From Nocardioides daedukensis (lineage in GTDB: Bacteria; Actinomycetota; Actinomycetes; Propionibacteriales; Nocardioidaceae), in contig NZ_JACCAA010000001.1 of assembly GCF_013408415.1 (NCBI RefSeq), positions 2,108,001 through 2,172,000 of the forward strand: a stretch of DNA of 64,000 nucleotides. The letters run 5' to 3'. Below, one piece after another: positions 25,871 to 35,500 of the stretch. The notes beneath the pieces are model-generated. The model made no database searches. It was not told the origin of the DNA and worked only from the letters and a program-made list of their open reading frames with translations. Numbering within the stretch: the stretch's first letter is position 1; each line of letters begins with the position of its first letter. Made by a program: the position numbers and the translations under genes.

Positions 25871-26734
25871 TCAGAGTTGCAGCCGCCCGCTGATCACCGT
25901 CCGCGACGTACCGCCGACCCACAGCTCACCCTCGGCATTGCTGGAGATCCGTACGTCGCCCCGCCGGCCCAGCGCGGTCCCCTGCCGCACCGAGTAGGAG
26001 GCCGGGAGGACGCCCGCGCCCACCAGCCACACCGCTAGCCCCGCGTTGAGGCTTCCGGTCACCGGGTCCTCGGCCACCGAGAGCGACGGCACGAACGCCC
26101 GCACCTCGTAGTCCGCAGGCCCGCCCGGTCCGTGCGGCCCGATCACGCCGACCCGCAGGTCGCCCATCACCCCGAGATCCGGGTCGATCGCGAGCACGTC
26201 GTCAGCACTGCGGAGCAGCACGCCCAGCCAGCCGGGACCATTGTCGACCCAGTTGGCATCCACCACCCGATCGGGCGCGACACCCAGGGCGTCGACGGCC
26301 TGGGCGAGGGTCGCGTCGTCCACCGGCCCCGAGCGGAGCAGGTCGGGCGCCCGGAACGCCAGCCCCGACGGCGTACGCCGCAGGGTCACCAGCCCCAGGC
26401 CGCACTCCTGCACGATCACGTCCTCGGACGCCGGCACGCCACCCTGCTCGAGCCAGGCATGCGCACTGCCCAGCGTCGGGTGCCCGGCGAAGGGCAGCTC
26501 ACGCGCGGGCGTGAAGATCCGCAGTCGATAGTCGGCGCGCGGATCGCTCGCCGGGAGCAGGAACGTCGTCTCGGACAGGTTGGTCCAGTTGGCGAAGGCG
26601 GCCATCTGCTCCTCGCTCATCCCGGTCGCGTCGTGGACCACGGCAACCGGGTTTCCGGTCAGCGGCTCGGGAGCGAACACATCGACCTGGGAGAAGGCGC
26701 GAGAGGGGCCCTGCGAGGAGGCATCGGCAGTCAT
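25871..26734 (-). CDS. PhzF-family isomerase/epimerase-like protein
   Basis: A 287-residue PhzF-fold protein: VDVFAPEPLTGNPVAVV at the N-terminus, NLSETTF with the conserved catalytic Glu, RIFTPARELPFAGHPTLGSAHAW, and the second-domain SVAEDPVTGSLNAGLAVWL. It resembles diaminopimelate epimerase fold enzymes; the substrate is unknown. On the minus strand TAGGCT sits 6 nt before the ATG (plus 26741-26746), a leaderless pattern. Divergent from the MFS gene. Confidence 0.9.
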   Translation of the reverse strand: MTADASSQGPSRAFSQVDVFAPEPLTGNPVAVVHDATGMSEEQMAAFANWTNLSETTFLLPASDPRADYRLRIFTPARELPFAGHPTLGSAHAWLEQGGVPASEDVIVQECGLGLVTLRRTPSGLAFRAPDLLRSGPVDDATLAQAVDALGVAPDRVVDANWVDNGPGWLGVLLRSADDVLAIDPDLGVMGDLRVGVIGPHGPGGPADYEVRAFVPSLSVAEDPVTGSLNAGLAVWLVGAGVLPASYSVRQGTALGRRGDVRISSNAEGELWVGGTSRTVISGRLQL

Positions 26735-26740
26735 CAGACC

Positions 26741-26784
26741 AGCCTAGAGGTCACCGCGAGACATCAAGCGCCGCTTTATGAGAC
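26741..26784. promoter_or_regulatory. Divergent promoter with half-sites like the hut operator
   Basis: It contains GCGAGACATCA at 26756-26766, identical to 13864-13874 in the hutI-F promoter, and ATGAGAC at 26778-26784, as in the hutH site. They are spaced as direct half-sites 22 bp apart, not as a palindrome. AGCCTA at 26741-26746 is the likely -10 for the PhzF gene on the minus strand. Confidence 0.4.
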
Positions 26785-26796
26785 GATTGAGTCCAG

Positions 26797-27996
26797 ATGA
26801 CGAACACCGCCACCAGCGAGATCACCGTCTCCAGCGCCCGACGCTGGGCGATGCTGGCTGCCAGCACGCTCGCCCAAGCCGCCGCGGCGGTGACGATCCA
26901 CGGTCCTGCCTTCCTGATCCCTGTGCTCCACGAGCGGCGCGGCCTGAGCCTGGCCGAATCCGGCACCGTCGCCGCGGCCCCGACCCTGGGCGTGATGCTC
27001 ACCCTGGTCGTCTGGGGTGCGGTCGTCGACCGGCGCGGGGAGCGGTTCGTCCTGATCGTCGGCCTGGCCGCAACTGCCGTGGCCGGCGTCCTCAGCGCGA
27101 TGGCCGACAGCACCGCACTCCTGGCCCTCACCCTCTTCCTCGCCGGCGCGGCCGCAGCCAGCACCGCCTCTGCCAGCGGCCGCGTCGTGGTCGGCTGGTT
27201 CCCGCCCGAGCGACGCGGCCTGGCGATGGGCATCCGGCAGATGGCACAACCGGTCGGCGTGGGCGTGGGCGCCATCTCCATCGCCGTGATCGCAGACCGG
27301 CACGGCATCTCGACCGCCCTGTGGGTGCCGACGCTGGCAGCCCTTGTGGCCTTGGCCATCACCGCAGCGGTGGTCCTCGACCCGCCTCGGCCTGCCCGCA
27401 CCGATGCCGAGCACGTCGCCAATCCCTACCGCACCGACGGATTCCTGGCCCGGATCCACGGCGTCTCGGTGCTCCTGGTCGTCCCCCAGTTCCTGGTCTG
27501 GACCTTCGCGCTGGTCTGGCTCACCGACGACCGCGACTGGTCCCCGGCTGCCGCCGGGGCGCTGGTCGGGGCCTCACAGGTCGTCGGCGCCCTCGGCCGG
27601 ATCGCGGCCGGTCAGCTCTCCGACATGGTCCGGAGCCGCCTGCGCCCACTGCGCTGGGTCGCCATCGCGGCCGCACTCAGCATGGGTGCGCTCGGCCTGA
27701 CCGCCCACCTGGACTGGGGCATCGCCGTCGCGCTGATGGTGCTGGCCACCACCGTCACGGTCGCCGACAACGGCCTCGCCTTCACCGCGGTCGCAGAGCG
27801 AGCCGGCCCGTTCTGGTCCGGCCGCGCGCTCGGCGCCCAGAACACCGCGCAATATCTCGCGGCCTCGGCCGTTCCGCCGATCGCCGGTCTGGTCGTGACC
27901 CAGTGGGGCTATGCCGCCACCTTCGCCGTCGCGGCACTCTTCCCTCTGATCGCCGTGGCGCTGGTGCCGGTCCGCGATGAGCGCGCCCTGACCTGA
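26797..27996 (+). CDS. MFS transporter (12 membrane segments)
   Basis: A 399-residue permease with 12 predicted segments. VVWGAVVDRRGERFVLIVGL matches motif A, and GWFPPERRGLAMGIRQMAQPVG resembles the loop seen in organic-acid/nitrate-type carriers. It lies 12 bp before the IclR regulator gene, so the two probably form one transcript and share a regulatory theme. Substrate unknown; a hut-related compound is one possibility because of the half-sites upstream. Confidence 0.85.
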   Translation: MTNTATSEITVSSARRWAMLAASTLAQAAAAVTIHGPAFLIPVLHERRGLSLAESGTVAAAPTLGVMLTLVVWGAVVDRRGERFVLIVGLAATAVAGVLSAMADSTALLALTLFLAGAAAASTASASGRVVVGWFPPERRGLAMGIRQMAQPVGVGVGAISIAVIADRHGISTALWVPTLAALVALAITAAVVLDPPRPARTDAEHVANPYRTDGFLARIHGVSVLLVVPQFLVWTFALVWLTDDRDWSPAAAGALVGASQVVGALGRIAAGQLSDMVRSRLRPLRWVAIAAALSMGALGLTAHLDWGIAVALMVLATTVTVADNGLAFTAVAERAGPFWSGRALGAQNTAQYLAASAVPPIAGLVVTQWGYAATFAVAALFPLIAVALVPVRDERALT

Positions 27997-28008
27997 CACG
28001 ATCAGGCC

Positions 28009-28761
28009 ATGAGCCAGGTCCCGGCAGCCTCCCGCGCGCTGCGCGTGCTGCGCTTCCTGGCCGAGCAACCGGGCCCGGTGCCGCTGGACCGGATCCAGCA
28101 GGCGCTCGGCCTGCCGCGCAGCACGGCGTACCACCTGATCAACACGATGATCGACGAGGGCTTCGTGACCCACCTGGTCGACGAGAAGCGCTACGGCCTG
28201 GGCGTCGCGGCGTTCGAGGTCGGCAGCGGCTACACGCGCCAGGCACCGTTGCAGCGGATCTCGCGCCGACCCCTCGCCGAGCTTGTCGACCGCACCGGCC
28301 AGAGCGCCCACCTCGCCGTCCTGCACGGCCGCGACGTGCTCTACGTGATCGAGGAACGCGCCCCCGGCCGGCCGCCGCTGGTCACCGACGTCGGCGTCCG
28401 CCTCCCCGCACACCTGACCGCCAGCGGTCGGGCGATCCTCGCTGCGCTGCCGGCGGCCCAGGTCCGGGCGACCTACCCGGACAAGTCGGCCTTCGTCGAC
28501 CGGCACGGCAAGGGCCCCAGCGGTCCGCGCGAGCTCGCCACCCTGCTCCAGGAGACCCGCCAACGCGGTCACGCCACCGAGGACGGCGAGGTCACCCCCG
28601 GCTTCGCGAGCGTCGCCGCCGCGGTCCTCGACCACAACGGCTACCCCGCTGCCGGGGTAGCGATCACGCACGCCAGCGAGACTCCCGATCCCAGCCACGC
28701 CGAGGCGGTACGTCGTACCGCGGCCGAGCTGACCCGGCGCCTGGGCGGGCGACCACGATGA
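28009..28761 (+). CDS. IclR-family transcriptional regulator (HutR candidate)
   Basis: A 250-residue regulator. The N-terminal winged helix (SRALRVLRFLAEQPGPVPLDRIQQALGLPRSTAYHLINTMIDEGFV, ~9-55) is followed by the GAF-like IclR effector domain (GRDVLYVIEER...LPAHLTASGRAILAALP...GFASVAAAVLDHNG). Overlaps the next gene by 4 bp. A HutR-type IclR regulator of histidine use is known in corynebacteria, and a similar palindrome precedes both hut operons here. This makes it a candidate for that role; the link is inferred. Confidence 0.85.
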   Translation: MSQVPAASRALRVLRFLAEQPGPVPLDRIQQALGLPRSTAYHLINTMIDEGFVTHLVDEKRYGLGVAAFEVGSGYTRQAPLQRISRRPLAELVDRTGQSAHLAVLHGRDVLYVIEERAPGRPPLVTDVGVRLPAHLTASGRAILAALPAAQVRATYPDKSAFVDRHGKGPSGPRELATLLQETRQRGHATEDGEVTPGFASVAAAVLDHNGYPAAGVAITHASETPDPSHAEAVRRTAAELTRRLGGRPR

Positions 28762-29813
28762 TGCGCAGCCTGTGGCTCGAGGACACCGGCTTCGTCGCCG
28801 TGCACCCGCGGTTCGGGCTGCGGCCCAAGGATTACCAGGAAGCGGTGCACGCGCGCAGACTGAGTCTTCAGGGCCCGGGGCCGGAACCTTCCCCACCTCT
28901 GCGCCTGTCACTGGGGGCAAGGCCCCTGACCGCGATCACGATCGGGGCTGCGGCGGGAGCCGTGGCCAGCTCGGGGACGTTCGCGGTCGGGCTCCCGACG
29001 TGGACCATGCCCTTCTGGGTGGCCGGCACCTGGATGGCTGCCAGGGCGACGCAGATCGCGTCGAGGGAGAGCGACGGACAACCGGTGACCCGTGACGACG
29101 TCGTGCAGGGTGACCGAGCGCGCGCCGCGCTGGGCGACCTGACCATGTCGGACGTGATCAGCATGCGGCAGATCCCTGACGAGTGCGTCAACGAGTTCAA
29201 GCGGCTGATCACCCTGGCCAACTTCGCGACACCCGAGGAGCTCGATGAGGCCCTGGCTCGGCTCCACCGCGAAGCCACTCGGATGGTCGCCGGCACCTGG
29301 CGCGACCCGGTGGCCGGGGTGATCGAGCCCGAACCCCCGCGGCGCCCGGCGCTCCCCCGCGACACCCGGCAGCGCAACGACTGGGCCAAGGCACTGATCG
29401 ACCACGACGCGGTCGAGCAGGAGTGGGCGGCGATCGTGCTCGACCGGTTCGCCGTGCTCGAGGTCCCGCTCCTGCTCGACGTGAAGCAGCCGGAGACCGC
29501 CGCGTTCATCGATGCCTATGCCCGGGCCCAGGACTTCCGAGCCGTGCACGGCCGGTTCTTCGACCCCGCTCTCGAGCCGGAGTACGTCGACCTCGTGCGC
29601 GCCGCTGTCGAGACCTGGACGACCGCGCAGCGCACCGCACGCGAGGTCGGGCTGCAGTTCCTGCCCAAGGCCGAGCAGAGCCTGGTTCGCAAGGCGATCA
29701 AGATGCTGGCCCAGGCCGAGGACCCGACGCGACCCGTCGCGGCGCGAGTCCACGCTGCCCGCCGGGCGGCACGCCTATTGGCAAAGGTGCACACAGTCGT
29801 CCTGCCCAAATGA
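28758..29813 (+). CDS. Membrane-associated protein of unknown function
   Basis: A 351-residue protein not assigned to a family. Two adjacent hydrophobic segments lie at residues ~56-77 and ~80-100. Downstream are charged helical segments, a Pro/Arg-rich linker (EPEPPRRPALPRDTRQRND) and a final long helical domain ending in a basic stretch (RRAARLLAKVHTVVLPK). Start ATG overlaps the IclR stop (ATGA), so it is translated with that gene. Confidence 0.7.
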   Translation: MMRSLWLEDTGFVAVHPRFGLRPKDYQEAVHARRLSLQGPGPEPSPPLRLSLGARPLTAITIGAAAGAVASSGTFAVGLPTWTMPFWVAGTWMAARATQIASRESDGQPVTRDDVVQGDRARAALGDLTMSDVISMRQIPDECVNEFKRLITLANFATPEELDEALARLHREATRMVAGTWRDPVAGVIEPEPPRRPALPRDTRQRNDWAKALIDHDAVEQEWAAIVLDRFAVLEVPLLLDVKQPETAAFIDAYARAQDFRAVHGRFFDPALEPEYVDLVRAAVETWTTAQRTAREVGLQFLPKAEQSLVRKAIKMLAQAEDPTRPVAARVHAARRAARLLAKVHTVVLPK

Positions 29814-29870
29814 CTCCTCGGCCTTGGTGGTCACGGGTGACCTGGGCCACGCTGGGTCGTTGGTGCATTC

Positions 29871-32372
29871 ATGAAGTCGACGCACACTCCCGAGAAGCTG
29901 AGGCTGTTGATCGCCTCGGCTCTGGGCACGGTCCTCGTTGCGACGGTCGCCGTCGTGCCCTCCTTCCGGTTCGAGGACACCACCTCGCTGGCCGACACCT
30001 ATGAGGCGTCGCGCCCGGTCCAGGCCGACGACGGGCACTGGCACGAGCACGACCCGGCGCGCAAGAACGACCTGAGCCAGTCCGACGAGATGCAGGCCGA
30101 CGTTCAGGCCGACGTTCAGGCCGGGGCGACCAGTGCCTCCACCACGGACCCGACGACGGCGTCCGAGGCGCGGGAGAACGCGGCGTACGTCGCCAGGAGT
30201 CGCACCAGCAAGGACCCCGAGCTGCTCCCGGCTTCCTTCACGTCCCCGCGTCGCACCGTGCCCGAGAGCCGCTATGCCGTCGCAGGTGGCTGCTATGCGC
30301 TGAACGGCCAGAAGATCACCTTCCGGGCCACCGACCTGGGCGTGCACCTGCTCTACACGACCAGGCGCACATTCGTGACCGGCAACCTCGGCACCCAGGT
30401 CATCCTCGCCAAGAAGCCCACGCGCCTTGCCGAGTGGACCACCCAGCGCACCAGCAAGGGCTTCACCTTCCGCCTCCACGACGGCCGCTACCTGGCGACT
30501 CGTGGCAAGACCCTGGTCGCGACGAAGGCTCCGGGCTACTTCCAGCTCCGCAGGACGACCGGCTGTACGTCGTACCCCGAGGTCCAGGTCAACGTGCAGG
30601 GCGCCCCGCACAAGGGCACGACGTCCTACCAGGAGGTGCGCGGCTATGTGGACGCGCACGTGCACGGGATGGCCTTCGAGTTCCTCGGCGGCAGCGTGCA
30701 CTGCGGTCGGCCGTGGCACAAGTATGGTCCCGAGTTCGCGCTCAAGGACTGCCTCGACCACGAGATGACCGGCGGCAAGGGCGCGCTGCTGGAGAGCGTC
30801 CTGTCCGGCGAGCCGGCCCACGACCCGGTCGGCTGGCCGACGTTCAAGGACTGGCCGGCGCCCAAGTCGCTGACCCACGAGGGCACCTACTACAAGTGGA
30901 CCGAGCGTTCCTGGCGTGGTGGCCAGCGCCTGCTGGTCAACCTGCTCGTGGAGAACGGCAAGCTGTGCCAGATCTATCCGCTGAAGCGGAACTCCTGCGA
31001 CGACATGAAGTCCGCCAAGCTGCAGGCCAAGGACATGCGCCTGCTCGAGCGCTACATCGACGCGCAGTACGGCGGCCCCGGCAAGGGTTGGTACCGCATC
31101 GTCACCAGCCCCTGGCAGGCCCGCAAGGTGATCAACGAGGGCAAACTCGCCGTGGTGATGGGGGTCGAGGTCTCCATCCCGTTCGGCTGCACGATGAAGC
31201 TCGACGTCGCGCAGTGCGACAAGGCATCGATCACCCGACAGCTCGACGAGCTCTATGACCTCGGCGTGCGGCAGATGGAGCTGGTCAACAAGTTCGACAA
31301 CGCCCTGGCCGGCGTGGCCGGCGACGAGGGCGCGATCGGCCCGCTGGTGAACGCCGCCAACTTCCTCGAGACCGGCACCTTCTGGAACATGGCGCACTGC
31401 GAGCCGGAGGACGGCGAGTCGGCCGACAAGGCCCAGCTCGCCCTGCCCGATCTCAGCGGCGGGGCGCAGGACGCCCTGTTCGGGGCGTTGGTCAAGGTCG
31501 CCGGTCTCGGGCTGCCCGCGCTGCCCCTGTATGGCACACCCCTGCACTGCAACCAGCGCGGCCTGACCGACCTGGGCAGCTATGCCGTCGACCTGATGAT
31601 GTCGAGGAAGATGCTGATCGACCCCGACCACATGAGCGTGAAGGCCCGCCAGGCGACGTTGACCCAGCTGGAGCAGGCGAACTACTCCGGCGTCGTCTCC
31701 AGCCACTCCTGGTCCACGCCGGACGCCTACCCGCGGATCTACAAGCTGGGTGGCTTCGTGGCCCCGATGGCCGGCGACTCGACCGGGTTCTACGAGAAGT
31801 GGCAGCGCCACCTCGGCTGGGCCGATTCGCGCTACTACTTCGGCTTCGGGTTCGGTGCCGACATCAACGGCCTCGCCGAGCAGGCGGAGCCGCGTGGCGC
31901 CGCGGTGAAGAACAAGGTCAACTACCCCTTCACCGGGATCAACGGGATCAGGATCGACAAGCAGGTCAGCGGCAAGAGGACCTATGACATCAACGTCGAC
32001 GGCGTCTCGCACTACGGGCTCTACCCGGACTGGGTCGAGGACCTGCGCAGGATCGGCGGCTCCGAGAACGGTGCCGCGATCGTCGAGGACATGAGCCGCG
32101 GCGCCGAGGCCTACCTGCAGACCTGGGAGCGCGCGCAGGGCGTCAAGGCCGACTCGTGCCGCAACCCCGACCTGCGTCGGGCGACCAGCACCTGGAAGAG
32201 GTCGGTGACCAGGGGGATGACCAGCACCCAGCTGATCAAGGCCCTGGGCCAGCCCTACACCCGCCTCGGTACGACGTACACCTTCTGCGCCAAGACCTCG
32301 ACGCGCAGCAGGGTGCCGGTGAGCGTCTCGCTGAGCCCGGGAGGACGTGTGCTGAGCACCCGGTTCGGTTGA
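29871..32372 (+). CDS. Secreted metal-dependent hydrolase (M19/amidohydrolase-like)
   Basis: An 833-residue protein with a signal/anchor (LRLLIASALGTVLVATVAVVPSF). Residues ~135-245 look like a beta-rich, fascin/trefoil-like domain. The catalytic part starts at YVDAHVHGMAFEFLGG (HxH near 260) and has VMGVEVSIPFGC, MSRKMLIDPDHMS (~580) and GVVSSHSW (~610), placed like the metal ligands of M19 dipeptidases. Substrate unknown. Residues around 75-85 carry a 12-bp tandem duplication encoding ADVQ twice. A -10-like element was not found. Confidence 0.7.
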   Translation: MKSTHTPEKLRLLIASALGTVLVATVAVVPSFRFEDTTSLADTYEASRPVQADDGHWHEHDPARKNDLSQSDEMQADVQADVQAGATSASTTDPTTASEARENAAYVARSRTSKDPELLPASFTSPRRTVPESRYAVAGGCYALNGQKITFRATDLGVHLLYTTRRTFVTGNLGTQVILAKKPTRLAEWTTQRTSKGFTFRLHDGRYLATRGKTLVATKAPGYFQLRRTTGCTSYPEVQVNVQGAPHKGTTSYQEVRGYVDAHVHGMAFEFLGGSVHCGRPWHKYGPEFALKDCLDHEMTGGKGALLESVLSGEPAHDPVGWPTFKDWPAPKSLTHEGTYYKWTERSWRGGQRLLVNLLVENGKLCQIYPLKRNSCDDMKSAKLQAKDMRLLERYIDAQYGGPGKGWYRIVTSPWQARKVINEGKLAVVMGVEVSIPFGCTMKLDVAQCDKASITRQLDELYDLGVRQMELVNKFDNALAGVAGDEGAIGPLVNAANFLETGTFWNMAHCEPEDGESADKAQLALPDLSGGAQDALFGALVKVAGLGLPALPLYGTPLHCNQRGLTDLGSYAVDLMMSRKMLIDPDHMSVKARQATLTQLEQANYSGVVSSHSWSTPDAYPRIYKLGGFVAPMAGDSTGFYEKWQRHLGWADSRYYFGFGFGADINGLAEQAEPRGAAVKNKVNYPFTGINGIRIDKQVSGKRTYDINVDGVSHYGLYPDWVEDLRRIGGSENGAAIVEDMSRGAEAYLQTWERAQGVKADSCRNPDLRRATSTWKRSVTRGMTSTQLIKALGQPYTRLGTTYTFCAKTSTRSRVPVSVSLSPGGRVLSTRFG

Positions 32373-32529
32373 GACACGGGTGAGGCTCGGCCCAGAACTC
32401 ATCAGTGACTACCCCGCAGTAGGATTCGGCTCACACACCTGAGCCACTGACAGTTCCGCCACACCGCAATAGGCTCAGGCCTTGCGTCCTGGACACAGGA
32501 CGCGTTTGACGACGAGGAGCCGTTCTTCC

Positions 32530-35500
32530 ATGCAGATCTTCGCCATTGTGGTGTCGCTGGCCGTGTCGGTCGTGGCCGTCGTGATGACCGTCCGGGCGGT
32601 GCGCTCGATGCTGGCCACCATCAGGATCGGCCAACCGGCCCTGAACCGCAGCGACCAGCCACTGAGCCGCACCCTGACCATGCTCAAGGAGACGGTCCTC
32701 CACACGAGGATGCTCCAGTGGACGTGGGTGGGCATCCTGCACTGGTTCGCCTTCGCCGCCTTCATCGTCCTCTCGACCGCGGTGGCCCAGGCGTTCTTCC
32801 AGCTCTTCGACGCCGAGTTCGCATGGCCGCTCATCGGTCACTGGATCGTCTATGAGTGGATCAGCGAGATCATCGGTCTCCTCGGCGCGCTCGCGATCCT
32901 CCCGCTCTTCGTCTACCGCGTGATCAAGCGCCCCTCGACCAACGGTCGCCAGAGCCGCTTCTTCGGCTCGACGATGTGGCAGGCCTACTTCGTCGAGGCG
33001 ATGGTCTTCCTGGAGAGTTCGGCGATCATCTTCATCCGCGCCGCGGAGTACAAGCACGTCGACGGTGCAGAAGCCTCGCACTTCCCGATCAGCCACCTGA
33101 TCAGCGGTCTCTACCCCGACTCGCACTCCTCGCTCGAGAACATCATCTACTTCATCGCGATGGTCAAGATCGTCTCCGCGATGGCCTGGCTGATGGTGAT
33201 CGCCTCCAACCTGACGATGGGTGTCGCCTGGCACCGCTTCACCGCGTGGTTCAACATCTGGTTCAAGCGGGAGTCCTCGGGTGGCACCGCGCTGGGCGCC
33301 CTGAAGCCGCTGACCAGCAACGGCAAGGCGATCACGCTCGACGACATCGACGACCTCGACGAGGACTCCACCCTCGGCGTCGGCTCCATCGAGGACTTCT
33401 CCTGGAAGGGCATCCTCGACTTCACCACCTGCACCGAGTGTGGCCGCTGCCAGTCGCAGTGCCCGGCCTGGAACACCGAGAAGCCGCTGTCGCCCAAGCT
33501 GTTGATGATGGGCCTGCGCGAGCACGCCTATGCCAAGGCTGGTGCGCCGGCTGCCGACTCCGAGGGTCAGTCCGAGGCCGAGCAGCGCACGCTGATCGGC
33601 AAGACCGACCACGACAGCGACGGCAGCGGCACCGACGTCACGGACTGGTTCTACAACCCCGAGGGTGGCGACTTCGTCATCGACGAGGACGTGCTCTGGA
33701 GCTGTACGTCGTGTGGTGCCTGTGTCCAGCAGTGCCCGGTGGACATCGAGCACGTCGACCACATCGTCGACATGCGTCGCTACCAGGTGCTGGTGGAGTC
33801 CAACTTCCCCGCCGAGCTCAACCAGCTCTTCAAGGGCCTGGAGAACAAGGGCAACCCGTGGAACATGTCCGCCTCTGCGCGGATGGACTGGGCCAGGGAC
33901 CTGCCGTTCGACGTCAAGGAGGTCGGCAAGGACATCGAGGACCTCGAGTCCGTCGACTGGCTGTTCTGGGTCGGCTGCGCCGGCGCCTACGAGGACCGCG
34001 CCAAGAAGACCACCCGCGCTGTCGCGGAGCTGCTCGACATGGCCGGCGTGAGCTTCGGTGTGCTCGGCAACGGTGAGACCTGCACCGGCGACCCGGCCCG
34101 TCGTGCCGGCAACGAGTTCGTCTTCCAGGGCCTTGCCGCCCAGAACGTCGAGACGTTCAAGGAGTTCAAGGTCAAGAAGGTCGTCTCGACCTGTGCGCAC
34201 TGCTTCAACACCTTGAAGAACGAGTACAAGGACTTCGGCATCGAGCTCGAGGTCGTGCACCACACCCAGCTGCTCAACCGCCTCGTGCGCGAGGGCAAGT
34301 TGACTCCGGTCAAGGAGGGTGCCGGCGCCGAGAAGCGCTCGATCACCTACCACGACCCGTGCTTCCTGGGCCGTCACAACCAAGTCTACTCGCCGCCGCG
34401 CGAGCTGCTGCAGATCCTGCCCGGCGCAGAGGTCAAGGAGATGCCCCGCAACTCCGAGAAGTCCTTCTGCTGTGGTGCCGGTGGTGCCCGCATGTGGATG
34501 GAAGAGACCATCGGCGAGCGGATCAACGTCAACCGGACCAAGGAAGCCGTCGCCACCGGCGCCGACCAGATCGCGGTCGGCTGCCCGTTCTGCCGCGTGA
34601 TGCTGTCCGACGGCCTGACCTCCGAGCAGGCCAACGGTGGCGCTCGCGAAGAGGTCGAGGTCCTCGACGTCGCACAGATGCTGCTGGCATCGGTGAAGGG
34701 CGAGGTCGCCACGCGCGTCCGCAAGCCCGAGGCGAAGAAATCGGTCGCGACCAAGGCCGAGCCCGCGGCCGGTGACGTCACCCAGAGCGAGTCGACGGTG
34801 ACCAAGACCGAGGACGTCGGCGCAGCAGCCGAGGCTTCGGGTGGCTCGTCGCTCTTCGACGCTCCTGCCGACTCGGCTCCGGCCAAGTCCTCGGGTGGCT
34901 CGCTCTTCGACACCCCGGCAGACTCCGCCCCCGCGGAGAAGCCCGCCGAGGAACCGGCCCAGAAGCCTGCCGCCTCCGGTGGCTCGCTGTTCGACCTCGA
35001 GGCGGACGCCCCGGCGGAGAAGCCTGAAGCGAAGGCTGAGGCGAAGCCTGCCTCCGAGTCTGCTCCGAAGTCCGAGTCGAAGCCTGCTGCAGGTGGCACC
35101 GACCTGGGTGGCGGCGGATCGCTCTTCGACATTGCCGAGGAGAAGCCCGCGGCCAAGGCCGAGCCGAAGACCGAAGCCGCGGCGAAGCCTGCAGCGGAGG
35201 AGGCGAAGGCCCCGGCCCCCGCCCCTGCCCAGGACGTGGACCTCGGCTCGGGTGGCTCGCTCTTCGACATCGAGGCGAGCGAGCCGGCACCGGCAGCGAA
35301 GTCGGAGCCCGCAGCTGCGGAGGACGCGCCCGCAGAGGCAGAGGTTGCCGACGCAGATGTCGCGCAGGCCCCGGCCGAAGAAGCACCCGTCAAGGAAGCA
35401 CCGGCCCAGACTGCTGGCGCCACCGGCTCTGCCTCCACTCCGAAGACCGATGTCGACCTGAACTCGGGTGGTTCGCTCTTCGACATCGAGGCGCCTGCTG

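Noticed and set aside
29775-32402. 875-codon minus-strand frame opposite the secreted hydrolase
   Set aside because: Shadow frame. The plus-strand gene has a signal peptide and metal motifs.
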